Shown piece by piece: positions 8,605 to 17,194 of a stretch of 64,000 nt of DNA. Each line of letters begins with the position of its first letter. The stretch's first letter is position 1. The stretch covers positions 31,874 to 95,873 of the forward strand of contig JBBQUM010000031.1 in the NCBI GenBank assembly GCA_038212445.1, read 5' to 3'. Source of the DNA: TMP-7 sp038212445 (lineage in GTDB: Bacteria > Acidobacteriota > Terriglobia > Bryobacterales > Bryobacteraceae). Made by a program: the position numbers and the translations under genes. Below the pieces are notes generated by a model, which did not search any database, was not told the DNA's origin, and saw nothing but the letters and a program-made list of their open reading frames with translations.

Positions 8605-10259
8605 GACCGCTCGATTGGGTCGTCCTGGTTTGCTGGTTGGTCGCGATTGTTTCCTACGGCCTCTACCGCGGCCGCGGCTCCACCACCATCGACAACTACC
8701 TGCTGGCCGGCAAGACCATGCCCTGGTACGCCATGGGACTGTCGATCATGGCCACCCAGGCCAGTGCCGTAACCTTCATCTCCACCACCGGACAGGCCTA
8801 CGTCGATGGCATGCGCTTCGTCCAGTTCTACTTCGGCTTACCCGTGGCGATGGTGATCCTCTCGGCGACTGCCGTTCCCATCTTTCACCGCGCCCGAGTC
8901 TATACCGCGTATGAATATCTCGAACAACGGTTCGACGCGAGAACCCGAGCGCTCGTCAGCGGCATTTTCCTCATCCAACGCGGACTCGCCGCCGGCATCT
9001 CGCTCTACGCTCCCGCTGTTGTCCTGTCCGTAATCCTAGGCTGGCCCGACCGGCTGACGACGGTCCTCATGGGAAGCCTTGTCGTGCTCTACACCACGCT
9101 CGGCGGTATAAAAGCCGTCACCTGGGCCGACGTTCAGCAAATGACCGTGATCTTCGCCGCGCTCGTGCTCGCTCTGGGAGTCGCCATCTGGAGCCTTCCC
9201 GCCGAAGTGGGGTTCCATGGCGCGCTCGCTGTTGCCGGAGCCGCTGGACGCCTCAATGCAGTTGACCTGCACTTTGATCCCAACAATCGGTACAACCTCT
9301 GGAGCGGTCTCATCGGCGGCATGTTCCTCGCACTCGCTTACTTCGGCACAGACCAGAGCCAGGTCCAACGCTACCTTACCGGCAAATCCATCGGCCAAAG
9401 CCGCCTCAGCCTGCTATTCAATGCCATGGCAAAAATCCCCATGCAGTTTTTCATTCTGTTTATCGGGGCCATGGTTTTCGCGCTCTTCACCTTCGTGAAA
9501 CCGCCGGTGCTGTTTCAACCGGTGGTACTGCAACACGCCCGGACACAGGCAGGGTTCAAGGATATCGAAGCGCGCTACGACGCCGCGTTCGAAAAAAGAA
9601 AAGCGGCCGCCACCGCGCTCATTGCCAGTGGGGAGCGGTCAGCCTACCGCGATGCCCAGAGCGAGTTCGAAGTGGTGCGCAAGGATGCCGCTAAATTCGT
9701 CGAGAAGCAGACAGGCCTCCCGTTTAACGACACCAACTACGTGTTCCTGTCCTTCGTCACTCACTACCTTCCAGTCGGCATCGTCGGCCTCGTGATTGCG
9801 GTCATCTTCTCGGCCGCCATGTCCTCCATCTCTGGCGAGATCAACTCGCTTGCCACCGTCAGCGTCATCGACGTCTACCGGCGGTACGTCAAAGTGGAGG
9901 CGAGCGACCGGCATTACCTATGGGCTTCCCGACTGGCAACGGCTTTCTGGGGCATTTACGCCGTCGTCTTTGCCAGCTATGGAGGCTCCGGCTTCGGCGC
10001 GCTCATTGAAGCCGTCAATGTCATCGGCTCACTGTTCTACCCCGGCATGCTGGGCGTCTTCGTGCTGGCCTTCTTCTTCAAACGCGTCGGCGCCAGCGCT
10101 GCATTCTATGGGGTGATCGGCTGCGAGATCGTGATCTTCGCACTCTTCAAATTCACATCCATTGCCTATCTCTGGTACAACGTCATCGGCGCCCTGGTCG
10201 TCATCGCCATCGGCCTGTTGATCTCGCTGTTCCAACCAAAACTGACACAGGCCGCTTGA
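8601..10259 (+). CDS. Sodium:solute symporter (SSS family)
   Basis: The 552-residue polytopic protein belongs to the SSS/SGLT family: it has about 13 transmembrane helices with the family patterns WYAMGLSIMATQASAVTFIS in helix 2 and the GTDQSQVQRYL segment after helix 6. It couples inward sodium flow to uptake of an organic solute such as a sugar, amino acid or carboxylate. An insert of about 75 mostly charged residues (about 310-385, with FKDIEARYDAAFEKRK) interrupts the usual layout between helices; this is unusual in length but seen in some acidobacterial members. The ATG overlaps the stop of the small membrane gene. Substrate is unknown; the adjacent PIG-L deacetylase hints at an amino sugar. 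Confidence 0.9.
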   Translation: MRPLDWVVLVCWLVAIVSYGLYRGRGSTTIDNYLLAGKTMPWYAMGLSIMATQASAVTFISTTGQAYVDGMRFVQFYFGLPVAMVILSATAVPIFHRARVYTAYEYLEQRFDARTRALVSGIFLIQRGLAAGISLYAPAVVLSVILGWPDRLTTVLMGSLVVLYTTLGGIKAVTWADVQQMTVIFAALVLALGVAIWSLPAEVGFHGALAVAGAAGRLNAVDLHFDPNNRYNLWSGLIGGMFLALAYFGTDQSQVQRYLTGKSIGQSRLSLLFNAMAKIPMQFFILFIGAMVFALFTFVKPPVLFQPVVLQHARTQAGFKDIEARYDAAFEKRKAAATALIASGERSAYRDAQSEFEVVRKDAAKFVEKQTGLPFNDTNYVFLSFVTHYLPVGIVGLVIAVIFSAAMSSISGEINSLATVSVIDVYRRYVKVEASDRHYLWASRLATAFWGIYAVVFASYGGSGFGALIEAVNVIGSLFYPGMLGVFVLAFFFKRVGASAAFYGVIGCEIVIFALFKFTSIAYLWYNVIGALVVIAIGLLISLFQPKLTQAA

Positions 10260-10284
10260 TTCTGGCGTCTCAGGACCGGAGCTT

Positions 10285-11079
10285 ATGAAACTCAGCACAG
10301 CCGCCGCTCAACAAGGGGAACTATGGGGCCGGGGTGCTCGCGATTGGGTGGCGCTGATGGAACCGGCCTGCGTTCCGCTCTGGACTTCCGCTCTGGCCGC
10401 CGCACGCGTCGGCACTGGGACAACTGTGCTCGACGCAGGCTGCGGCGCCGGCGGCGCATCTGTACTCGCCAGCCAAATGGGTGCCGATCCAAGCGGCATT
10501 GACGCCTCTGCCGGCATGATCACAATCGCGCGTGAGCGGCTTCCACTAGCAGATTTTCGTGTCGGCGACCTCGAGGATCTTCCCTTCCCCAACGCCGCCT
10601 TCGACGCGGCGATCGCCGTCAATTCAATCCAGTTCACCAACCTGCCACGTCTGGCCCTGCACGAGCTAGGACGGGTGGTGAAACCAGGACAACGCATGGT
10701 CGTCGTGGTCTGGGATACGCCCGAGTCGTCAGATATGGGCGAGGTCTTCAACGCCATACGCAATCTGTTCGATCCGCCTCCGCCAGGGCGCGGCCCCTTT
10801 GAGCTTTCAGCCCCAGAAGTACTCGACCGGCTATTTGCGTCGGTGGACGGTATACGCCTTGAAGCAGTGCAACCCGTGCTCTGCCCCTTCGAGTACGCCA
10901 ACCTTGAAACCGCAATTCGGGCGCATAACGCCACCGGACCCGCCCAACGCGCCGCTGAATTGTTGGGCGCGGAGCGCGTCGATACAACAGTCCGACAGGT
11001 GTATCAGCGATTCATTCAACCCGGCGGAAAAGTGATATTGCGGAACCGCTTCCTCTCTGCCGTCGGCGTCCGCCTCTAA
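10285..11079 (+). CDS. Class I SAM-dependent methyltransferase
   Basis: The 264-residue protein has a Rossmann methyltransferase core: motif I VLDAGCGAGGAS (about 49-60), the acidic end of strand 2 (GIDASAGM), motif II region (FRVGDLEDLPFPNAAFDAAIAVNSIQF) and the post-motif LGRVVKPGQRMVVVVWD. It resembles UbiE/Methyltransf_11-type enzymes that methylate small molecules. The start ATG follows CGGAG at good spacing and lies 25 bases after the symporter, so it may be the last gene of that operon. The substrate cannot be deduced. Confidence 0.85.
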   Translation: MKLSTAAAQQGELWGRGARDWVALMEPACVPLWTSALAAARVGTGTTVLDAGCGAGGASVLASQMGADPSGIDASAGMITIARERLPLADFRVGDLEDLPFPNAAFDAAIAVNSIQFTNLPRLALHELGRVVKPGQRMVVVVWDTPESSDMGEVFNAIRNLFDPPPPGRGPFELSAPEVLDRLFASVDGIRLEAVQPVLCPFEYANLETAIRAHNATGPAQRAAELLGAERVDTTVRQVYQRFIQPGGKVILRNRFLSAVGVRL

Positions 11080-11315
11080 CCCGATCCCTATTCCAACCCC
11101 TCTGGGAGTAGGCTCGACACACTAACGATAGACCCTTGTCCAATCAGGACTTACACGCTCCGGACCGCCAATAATTTCTTACTTTAATTTAAAAAAACTT
11201 AGAGACAAACTGCGCCCAATTCGCACTTCTTAATTTCAGACAAATTTATCCGATAACGGCTCACTCAATCTGGAGATTTGTCTGCCGGGCACTAAATTCT
11301 TTGGAGACGAAACAG

Positions 11316-11984
11316 ATGCTACGCCTTACCTTTCTGATTGCTCTCATTCTTGTCCTCGCGACGCCCTTTTACGCGACGACACTTACCCAGGCTATTGACC
11401 AACCCAACCTTGAAGCGGCGTTGACCAATCTTCAATTCATCAATTTCGACCTTACCGAGGGGATCACGCACGACTACACATCCACCGGCTTCAATGCCCT
11501 GGGTGCTTCCTTCCTGGATATAGCCGGGGATGCGAGCGACGACCTGTACCTCACCAACAATGCACTGTTCGCGATGGGCTACGGGAGTGTGCTGGCAACG
11601 CCCTTTGGCCAGCCGGACGCACACATGCAAATCAATTTCGCTACGGCCGTGACTGGTATCGGATTCCTGGCCAGGGGCTGGGATCCGATGACCTTCTCCT
11701 TCAGTATTGAGGGCAGCAACGTCGTGGAGATTGCCCAAATACCGGGACGGACCGGATCCCCGGTCTGGATAGGCGTGGTCTCAGACACACCCTTCACAAC
11801 GATCAACATCACCAACAAAATAAGCCGGGGTTTCATTGACAACTTCGAATTCGGTGCGGCCGTTACCGTGGCCGACCCCGCACCAGTCGGAGAAACTCCC
11901 GAACTCGCCACCATGCTGATGATCGGCTTCGGCCTGCTGGCCCTGCCGGCCTGCAAGCGCCTGAACGCTTTCCGCACAGCGTAA
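11316..11984 (+). CDS. PEP-CTERM-type secreted protein
   Basis: The 222-residue product has a signal peptide (about 1-21, LVLATPFYA), a beta-rich body with no known enzymatic motif, and a C-terminal sorting tail: a TPELAT motif close to the PEP consensus, a hydrophobic helix (MLMIGFGLLALPA) and a basic end (CKRLNAFR). In the PEP-CTERM/exosortase system this tail is cleaved after export and the protein is displayed or released at the cell surface. The P-E-L variant instead of P-E-P is within known variation. The ATG at 11316 is preferred over a TTG at 11301 because GGAGA sits 8 bases upstream. The AT-rich 230-base leader probably holds its promoter. No exosortase is in the window. Confidence 0.75.
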   Translation: MLRLTFLIALILVLATPFYATTLTQAIDQPNLEAALTNLQFINFDLTEGITHDYTSTGFNALGASFLDIAGDASDDLYLTNNALFAMGYGSVLATPFGQPDAHMQINFATAVTGIGFLARGWDPMTFSFSIEGSNVVEIAQIPGRTGSPVWIGVVSDTPFTTINITNKISRGFIDNFEFGAAVTVADPAPVGETPELATMLMIGFGLLALPACKRLNAFRTA

Positions 11985-12006
11985 GACGAGCCCGCGGATT
12001 CTTCAA

Positions 12007-12039
12007 GGGCAGGCTTTCCCCCGGAGGCCTGCTCTTTTT
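12007..12039 (+). terminator. Intrinsic terminator between convergent genes
   Basis: An 8-bp stem (GGGCAGGC at 12007-12014 with GCCTGCTC at 12027-12034, one G-T pair) is followed by TTTTT. It ends the PEP-CTERM gene and lies directly against the stop of the convergent MEMO-like gene at 12041. Confidence 0.8.
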
Positions 12040-12040
12040 C

Positions 12041-13252
12041 TTACTCGAAGCTCATCCCCGCAAAACTAACCACGCTCTGTTCATCGATATTCCACTGCTG
12101 ATAACGCTGTAGTTTTCCTCGGACACCCGGCACTGCCTTCAGGAACGTGTAAATCGGAGCGCTCCCGCACCATTTCAGATCGTCGCGGTTTTCCATCACC
12201 TGTTCCCAAAATCCGTGGGCATCCCCTGCCTCGACACTCTCAATGCGCTTATGATCGCGAGCCGCCACCTCCACCATCTCGTCCCGGTCTGCCCGCGCCG
12301 CGATCCGGTCTCCGTACCGCTGCCCCATATGCGCCATGTCAATCCCCAGAATCCACGCCAGGTTATTCCCTTCCCTGGCCGCAAGGTTGCCCAATACGTC
12401 ATGGAAACGCGCGATGTGCGGCTGATCCTCCGGCATCCCGCCTACATAAAGGCTGCGCGCGTGCGACCCGCATAAAATCGGCAGGATCTTCACTTCAGGC
12501 CCAAATAAATGCTGGAGAAAGACCACCTGAAACTCGATGGAATGCTCGACAGCGTGGCAATAGTCCTCCATCTTGACCGCACCATCGGCCTGCGAACTCA
12601 ATTCGTCCACCAGCCGCGTGTCTGTAGTCGCCGTGCCGTAGGGAGTGACGAAAGGCTTCCGCGTGAGGCCAAAGCGATCCGGCTCGCCATAGTGAGATGT
12701 CCCCAGAATGACAAACGTCCGCCCCGCATCGGATGGAGACAACGAGCGGTAAGCCGACCGGTAACTTTCCCATCCGCCGAACGGACTGACATGCGGCGCT
12801 GCAATTCCCAGCACCCGGCGTCCAGCGTCCGGCGCAGGCTCGCCAAGGTACTGATCAAAGAGCGTCCGAAGCTCCGCAGCATTGTCCGGATACGCCGAAC
12901 CGGCATGCGACGGCAGCCGTTCGCCCGACTCGGCAAATTGCTTCTGCCGCGCCTCCCGCATCTCCTCGAACTTCGCGTCTTCAAGAAAGCCCGCGTCGCT
13001 TAGCGTCGTCACCAGGTGCTGCGAAATCTCGCTGTTGTCCAGCTGGCCGGTAATGCTCACCAGCAGTTGACGCAGGTCCAAATCTGTCTGCTCGCCATCG
13101 AAGCACTCGAGACAAGCCACCAACCCCGGCGGCACGATCAATGTCACATCAGAAAACTGATAGGGATCGCGGATCAACAGTCCAGGACGATCTTCCACCG
13201 GAGAAGGCATGAAATCAAGGTTTAGCCGCAGACGCGCGAGGGGGGTCGGCAC
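12041..13252 (-). CDS. MEMO-like protein (AmmeMemoRadiSam system protein B family)
   Basis: The C-terminal two thirds (about 125-400) match the MEMO family: RVLGIAAPHVSPFGGW, ILGTSHYGEPDRFGLT, TPYGTATTDTRLVDEL and HAVEHSIEFQVVFLQHLF contain the conserved metal-site histidines and the HS-E pattern. An N-terminal region of about 120 residues precedes it, as in other acidobacterial and thermophile members. MEMO proteins are structurally related to ring-opening dioxygenases; in bacteria their role is not known. I place the start at a GTG at 13252, since it keeps the family-like LRLNLDFMP-VED-RPGLLIRDP beginning; an ATG at 13210 would trim it. The next gene starts only 38 bases away in the other direction, so the two share a promoter region. 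The radical-SAM and AMMECR1 partners are absent here. Confidence 0.8.
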   Translation of the reverse strand: MPTPLARLRLNLDFMPSPVEDRPGLLIRDPYQFSDVTLIVPPGLVACLECFDGEQTDLDLRQLLVSITGQLDNSEISQHLVTTLSDAGFLEDAKFEEMREARQKQFAESGERLPSHAGSAYPDNAAELRTLFDQYLGEPAPDAGRRVLGIAAPHVSPFGGWESYRSAYRSLSPSDAGRTFVILGTSHYGEPDRFGLTRKPFVTPYGTATTDTRLVDELSSQADGAVKMEDYCHAVEHSIEFQVVFLQHLFGPEVKILPILCGSHARSLYVGGMPEDQPHIARFHDVLGNLAAREGNNLAWILGIDMAHMGQRYGDRIAARADRDEMVEVAARDHKRIESVEAGDAHGFWEQVMENRDDLKWCGSAPIYTFLKAVPGVRGKLQRYQQWNIDEQSVVSFAGMSFE

Positions 13253-13290
13253 AGCCTCTAGGATAGCCCGTTTGTGATAGATTGCCCCTG

Positions 13291-14166
13291 ATGAAATACG
13301 TGGCCGTCCTCCTCCTCGCCGCACTGGCCCCACTGGAGGCGCAGGTCTTCACACTGACGCGCGATCAACTGATCCGCTTCACCAGCGCCAGTCCTTTTGA
13401 GCGATTCAGCGACGGCCGCCCCAAGGTGCCGGATGCGCTGCTTGAACGCGCCAGGGATCTCTCAATTGAGGAGGCTTGGTCGGTTCTGCGCGACAAGAAG
13501 TACAACAATCAGTTCGAAGGAAATTGGCAAATCGTCCGGCCCGAAAAGAAACTCATCGGACGCGCCGTCACCGTGCAGTTCATGCCCATGCGCCAGGACG
13601 TTCGCGACGCCATCAACGCCGAGGCCAAGGCAAAGGGCGTAGATCGCATCGCGCCTCACCAGCGCGTCATCGACGCCCTCCAACCCGGCGACGTGCTGGT
13701 GGTGGATCTATTTGGGAAAATCGACGGGGGCACAATCGTCGGCGACAATCTCGCAACCGCCATTTACCGTGCCACCGGCACGGGTCTGGTGGTGGACGGC
13801 GCCATCCGTGATCTGGAAGGAATCTTCCCCATCGGCATGCCCGTCTACACCCGCGGCGTCCACCCTGCAGCCATCAACTACGACAGCGTCATGCTCACCG
13901 GCGTTAATGTTCCTATCCGCATCGGCAACGCCACCGTCATGCCCGGCGACCTCGTGTTCGGCGACCGCGGCGGTCTCTACTTCATCCCCCCGCAGTACAT
14001 CAAGGAAATCCTCGACCGCGCCGACGAGACCCACGTTCACGACGAGTGGACGAAAGAAAAACTCATGACCGGGAAGTACAAGTCGAGCGACATCTATCCC
14101 AGCCCGCATGACCCCGCGTTGAAAAAGGAATACGAGGACTATAAGAAACAAAAACTGGGAAAATAG
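13291..14166 (+). CDS. Secreted RraA-family protein
   Basis: The 291-residue product begins with a short signal peptide (about 1-18, LLLAALAPLEAQ) and then has the RraA/dimethylmenaquinone-methyltransferase-like fold: GRAVTVQFMP, QPGDVLVVDLFGKIDGGTIVGDNLA, GLVVDGAIRDLEGI and PGDLVFGDRGGLYFIPP. The GDNLA and D-G-x-x-R-D motifs are the metal/oxyacid binding site used by HMG/CHA aldolases in this fold. Most RraA-like proteins are cytosolic, so an exported form suggests a periplasmic aldolase or hydratase. ATG at 13291 is preferred over the TTG at 13282 because it opens the signal peptide directly. Confidence 0.85.
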   Translation: MKYVAVLLLAALAPLEAQVFTLTRDQLIRFTSASPFERFSDGRPKVPDALLERARDLSIEEAWSVLRDKKYNNQFEGNWQIVRPEKKLIGRAVTVQFMPMRQDVRDAINAEAKAKGVDRIAPHQRVIDALQPGDVLVVDLFGKIDGGTIVGDNLATAIYRATGTGLVVDGAIRDLEGIFPIGMPVYTRGVHPAAINYDSVMLTGVNVPIRIGNATVMPGDLVFGDRGGLYFIPPQYIKEILDRADETHVHDEWTKEKLMTGKYKSSDIYPSPHDPALKKEYEDYKKQKLGK

Positions 14167-14177
14167 ATCGATAGCGA

Positions 14178-14900
14178 ATGGAGTACTCCACGGTTAGCCT
14201 TGAGAGCGCCCTCTTCTTCGAAACGCCGGCTCAAATATATGCCCGCGTCTTCCGGACGCTCCAGCCTCGCGCCACTGCGCCCGGCTTTCAAATCGAGTTC
14301 CGCCGCTTTGCGAATGCGAACTCGTTTATCCGCATGCGCGACGGCCACATCGAAGTGAAAATGACCGACGCACTCGAGTCGGCGCCCTCACCAATAGTCG
14401 AGGCCCTGGCGTTCATTCTGCTGTCCAAGCTATACCGCCGCCCCGTGCCTGCCGAGTTCAATGAACGCTACCGGCGCTATCTGAATCGTAAGGACGTTCG
14501 ACAACACCTGCACAGCATGCGCGAGAAGCGCGGGCGTAAACTCATCACCTCGGCACAAGGCCACGCCTACGACCTTGAAGCCATCTTCGACCAGCTCAAT
14601 TTCATCTACTTCCACGGCTTAATGGCACGCCCCACAATCGGTTGGAGCCAGCGGCGCGGCAGGAATACGCTAGGCCATTACGACCCTTCGCACAACACCA
14701 TCGTTGTCAGCCGGCTGCTCGACCGGCCTGAAGTCCCCCGCCTCGTCGTCGAGTATGTGATGTTCCACGAGATGCTCCACGTCCGCTACCCGGTTACCCA
14801 CACCGGCATCAGACGCTGCGTGCACACCCCCGAATTCAAGCAGGCGGAAAAGGCGTTCGAGCGCATCAAGGACGCGCGCTCTCTGCTCAAAACTCTTTAA
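14178..14900 (+). CDS. SprT-like zinc metalloprotease domain protein
   Basis: The 240-residue cytoplasmic protein has an HEMLH (HExxH) zinc motif at about residue 195, followed by HTPEFKQAEKAFERI, whose second histidine is the usual third ligand region in SprT/WLM-like domains. The upstream GLMARPTIGWSQRRGRNTLGHYDPSHNTIVVSRLLD matches the beta-sheet core of SprT-like proteins. Related proteins are minigluzincin proteases or putative DNA-protein crosslink enzymes. It follows the RraA-like gene by 11 bases on the same strand and is probably co-transcribed, though no functional link is evident. Confidence 0.8.
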   Translation: MEYSTVSLESALFFETPAQIYARVFRTLQPRATAPGFQIEFRRFANANSFIRMRDGHIEVKMTDALESAPSPIVEALAFILLSKLYRRPVPAEFNERYRRYLNRKDVRQHLHSMREKRGRKLITSAQGHAYDLEAIFDQLNFIYFHGLMARPTIGWSQRRGRNTLGHYDPSHNTIVVSRLLDRPEVPRLVVEYVMFHEMLHVRYPVTHTGIRRCVHTPEFKQAEKAFERIKDARSLLKTL

Positions 14901-14910
14901 TAGGCTTGAA

Positions 14911-15417
14911 TCAGTTTGCGCTTAATGTTAGATTTCTTGCGAGAATCGTCAGGGCTCTGAAGGCTTCAATCGCGGGCACAGGATTCACCCGGCCCAAGCC
15001 CAGCGCGCTCAGCGTAAGGGATAGACGAATTCCTAGGATCCGGCGCTTGAACAATAGCTTTTGCCGTGCCAGCGCGCTTACTAGTTCCTCACCGCCCTCA
15101 CTGCTGGCTGCCGACTGCATGGCAACTGCGTGCAAACGATTGAAGTCGTCGGTAAGATCGCTCAGATAGCCGCGGCAGATGTGTCGGCGCTCCCTGCGCA
15201 GCTTTCGACCCATCGCCGGCCGGTAGCCGGGCTGCGCAGCAAGAAACTGGTAGTCTCTCTCCGAAAGTAGCTTTTCCAGGGGTAGATATTGGTCGGCGGA
15301 GAACTGCTCAATCGACACTTCGGAGACGGGGGCTTTCGATTGCGACAGCGGCCGTAACGACCAAAGAAGAGACGCGGCCAAACCGGCAATCAATAGCGCG
15401 CCGATGAGGATTGTCAA
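14911..15417 (-). CDS. Membrane-anchored protein of unknown function
   Basis: A 168-residue product with one N-terminal transmembrane helix (about 4-20) and a charged, largely helical soluble domain (SERDYQFLAAQPGY, RRERRHICRGYLSDLTDDF). No known domain is recognised. It starts at a TTG, with a GGGGCGG stretch just upstream. The 109-base gap before it contains an exact TATAAT (15499-15504, minus strand) without a clear -35 box. Genes convergent with the SprT-like gene leave only 10 bases between stops. Confidence 0.6.
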   Translation of the reverse strand: MTILIGALLIAGLAASLLWSLRPLSQSKAPVSEVSIEQFSADQYLPLEKLLSERDYQFLAAQPGYRPAMGRKLRRERRHICRGYLSDLTDDFNRLHAVAMQSAASSEGGEELVSALARQKLLFKRRILGIRLSLTLSALGLGRVNPVPAIEAFRALTILARNLTLSAN

Positions 15418-15526
15418 GCCGCCCCTTCTGTCATCCCCAATAGAGTACTTGACATTAAACGAAAAAGCAAATCAGGATTTGTCAAAAATGCGGGATCAAT
15501 TATAAAATCGGATATCGATTGTCCTG

Positions 15527-16312
15527 TTACTTACGGCGTGCCCGCATCAGACTTGTGTTGATACTCTGAATTTGCTCCAGTATTCGCTGCTGTTGTTCCA
15601 TTGATATCTTCCCGCTCCTGGCCAGCACTGGTTCCTCCCCTTCGCGCCGTAGCCGAACAATCCAGAACGACAAACAGGTAGAAAGCACCACCATCATCAC
15701 GAATGAAGCCTGTTCAGCATAACTAAAACCCTTTTGGCCGAGTAGTAAGTAATTGATCGTCCTCACCGCGAAACAGATGCTGTATCCAATCAGGAAACGC
15801 GTTGCGTTCGGCGGCAGCCGCACAGGAAACCACATGAAGAGGAAGGTTGAGGTCGCAACAAAGCCTAGAACGGTGAGGCATACCACCCGGCTCAGAAGGA
15901 ACAAGTTCACCGCGATCAGAGTGGAACGTGGGACGTTCGGCTGATAGTTAACCCCAGAAAACATGGACAGAAGCGCCAGCGATGCCCCCACCGCAAGTGA
16001 GGCACTAAGCAGCCTCCGTCCCAGCACCGCGAAGCCCGGATAGTGCCGCAGCACCTGGGTCATGAGTTCAAGCGTAGTGAGGACGTAAAGAAGACAGGTG
16101 ATGGGCTGAAAAGAAAAGAATAGGACACCATATGTCGTGGTGCCGTACTTAACCGAAGCCAGTGTAACCGCGCTGACAATATCCCAAATAAGGTAAATCG
16201 TGAGAACGCGGTAGGTTGCCAGCAACCCCTGCCGCCACAACTGAGCCAGAAGCACAGCCGTCAAGCCGATACTGATAAACCAAAGGACCCGGGTCCATTC
16301 CACCAGAGGCAT
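15527..16312 (-). CDS. Polytopic membrane protein of unknown function (about 7 TM)
   Basis: The 261-residue product has about seven predicted transmembrane helices and a charged cytoplasmic tail (residues about 225-261, MEQQQRILEQIQ). No transport or enzyme motif is visible. Aromatic and small residues in the helices and the absence of conserved charged pairs argue against a transporter. The start is placed at ATG 16312; a TTG at 16348 would add a polar 12-residue extension without benefit. It is probably monocistronic, since both neighbours on the strand are more than 100 bases away. Confidence 0.6.
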   Translation of the reverse strand: MPLVEWTRVLWFISIGLTAVLLAQLWRQGLLATYRVLTIYLIWDIVSAVTLASVKYGTTTYGVLFFSFQPITCLLYVLTTLELMTQVLRHYPGFAVLGRRLLSASLAVGASLALLSMFSGVNYQPNVPRSTLIAVNLFLLSRVVCLTVLGFVATSTFLFMWFPVRLPPNATRFLIGYSICFAVRTINYLLLGQKGFSYAEQASFVMMVVLSTCLSFWIVRLRREGEEPVLARSGKISMEQQQRILEQIQSINTSLMRARRK

Positions 16313-16435
16313 TGGGACAAACCTGCGAGCATTGTAACATTCGACCAAAATGCAGATAGAACGCGCCGGGCTAATCGCGCGGCGCGCCTCAATCTTTGGG
16401 AGTCAATCCTCCCGACTTCAGTGGCGGTTTGTCTT

Positions 16436-16558
16436 TTAGCGGGCGAGTCTGCTCGGGCACGGCATACAGTTCGGATACGGCGAGTCTGCAACCGCAATGT
16501 TCACGATGGCCGCCGCTTGCAGGGCTAACACGATGACGAATAGTACTTTCTTGATCAC
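16436..16558 (-). CDS. Tiny secreted cysteine-containing peptide
   Basis: A 40-residue frame that starts at GTG 16558: basic start (MIKK), a hydrophobic segment VLFVIVLALQAAAIVNIAVA ending in AxA-D that looks like a signal peptidase I site, and a mature part of about 16 residues, DSPYPNCMPCPSRLAR, with a CxxC pair. AAGGAG lies 11 bases before the GTG, slightly far but usable. The composition (signal peptide plus proline/cysteine-rich tail) is not what random GC-rich sequence gives. No family is recognised. It may be an exported peptide or a thiol-reactive peptide; this is a prediction only. Confidence 0.5.
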   Translation of the reverse strand: MIKKVLFVIVLALQAAAIVNIAVADSPYPNCMPCPSRLAR

Positions 16559-16747
16559 GGTAAGCGATTCTCCTTAGGGTGTTTACTACTTCGAGGCCTA
16601 GGATAAGAGCACGAGGCGTTGTAAGGGACAAACCTTAAGAGTTTTTCGCTTTTCAGAACGGCGCATCGATAAAGGCCTTAACCGTACATCACCAGAACAA
16701 ATTTGATCGACTTTGTGATCTACTGGTTCAAGTGGGCAGGTTGGCCG

Positions 16748-17194
16748 ATGGAGCGAAGTAATCGCGTAAGCCTTGAGAAGGGCGCAGTAGCGGATCTGTG
16801 GCGCACGACCTGTGCCCGAATACCCACCATCTACGGTCGTTTACTGTTCCTATCGTCGCTCCGGAATTCGGACACGGGGCACTACAACCATGTGGGACTG
16901 ACGCAGAGATTCGGTGAAGCCGAAGGCGACCGCGCGCTGCGCCAGGTGCACACTCAAACCTTCTCCGAATGGCTGTGCTTCGACCTCGAGCAGCAGAAAG
17001 CTGACCTTGATCTTTACCTGTCCACGTTCGGTCCAAAAAAACGGCGGACCGTCCTCTCGTGGTATGACCTAAAGCCCTATCGCGGCGTGGTGCCTGCCGC
17101 CGCGGCACAAGCGTCTATTCAGTATTTCGAGAGCAACTTCCAGACCCTGCTCGAACTGCTCAAAAGCGCTTACGCTGCTTCCGGGGCGGAATAA
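16748..17194 (+). CDS. Conserved hypothetical protein
   Basis: A 148-residue soluble protein with no recognised domain. The central part, GHYNHVGLTQRFGEAEGDRALRQVHTQTFSEWL, contains several His/Glu residues in helices, and the C-terminal half is helical (FESNFQTLLELLKSAYAA). ATG 16748 is preferred over the TTG at 16703, whose extra 15 residues are odd in composition. Its last 35 bases overlap the 3' end of the convergent regulator gene, so the two transcripts are antisense to each other there. Confidence 0.55.
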   Translation: MERSNRVSLEKGAVADLWRTTCARIPTIYGRLLFLSSLRNSDTGHYNHVGLTQRFGEAEGDRALRQVHTQTFSEWLCFDLEQQKADLDLYLSTFGPKKRRTVLSWYDLKPYRGVVPAAAAQASIQYFESNFQTLLELLKSAYAASGAE

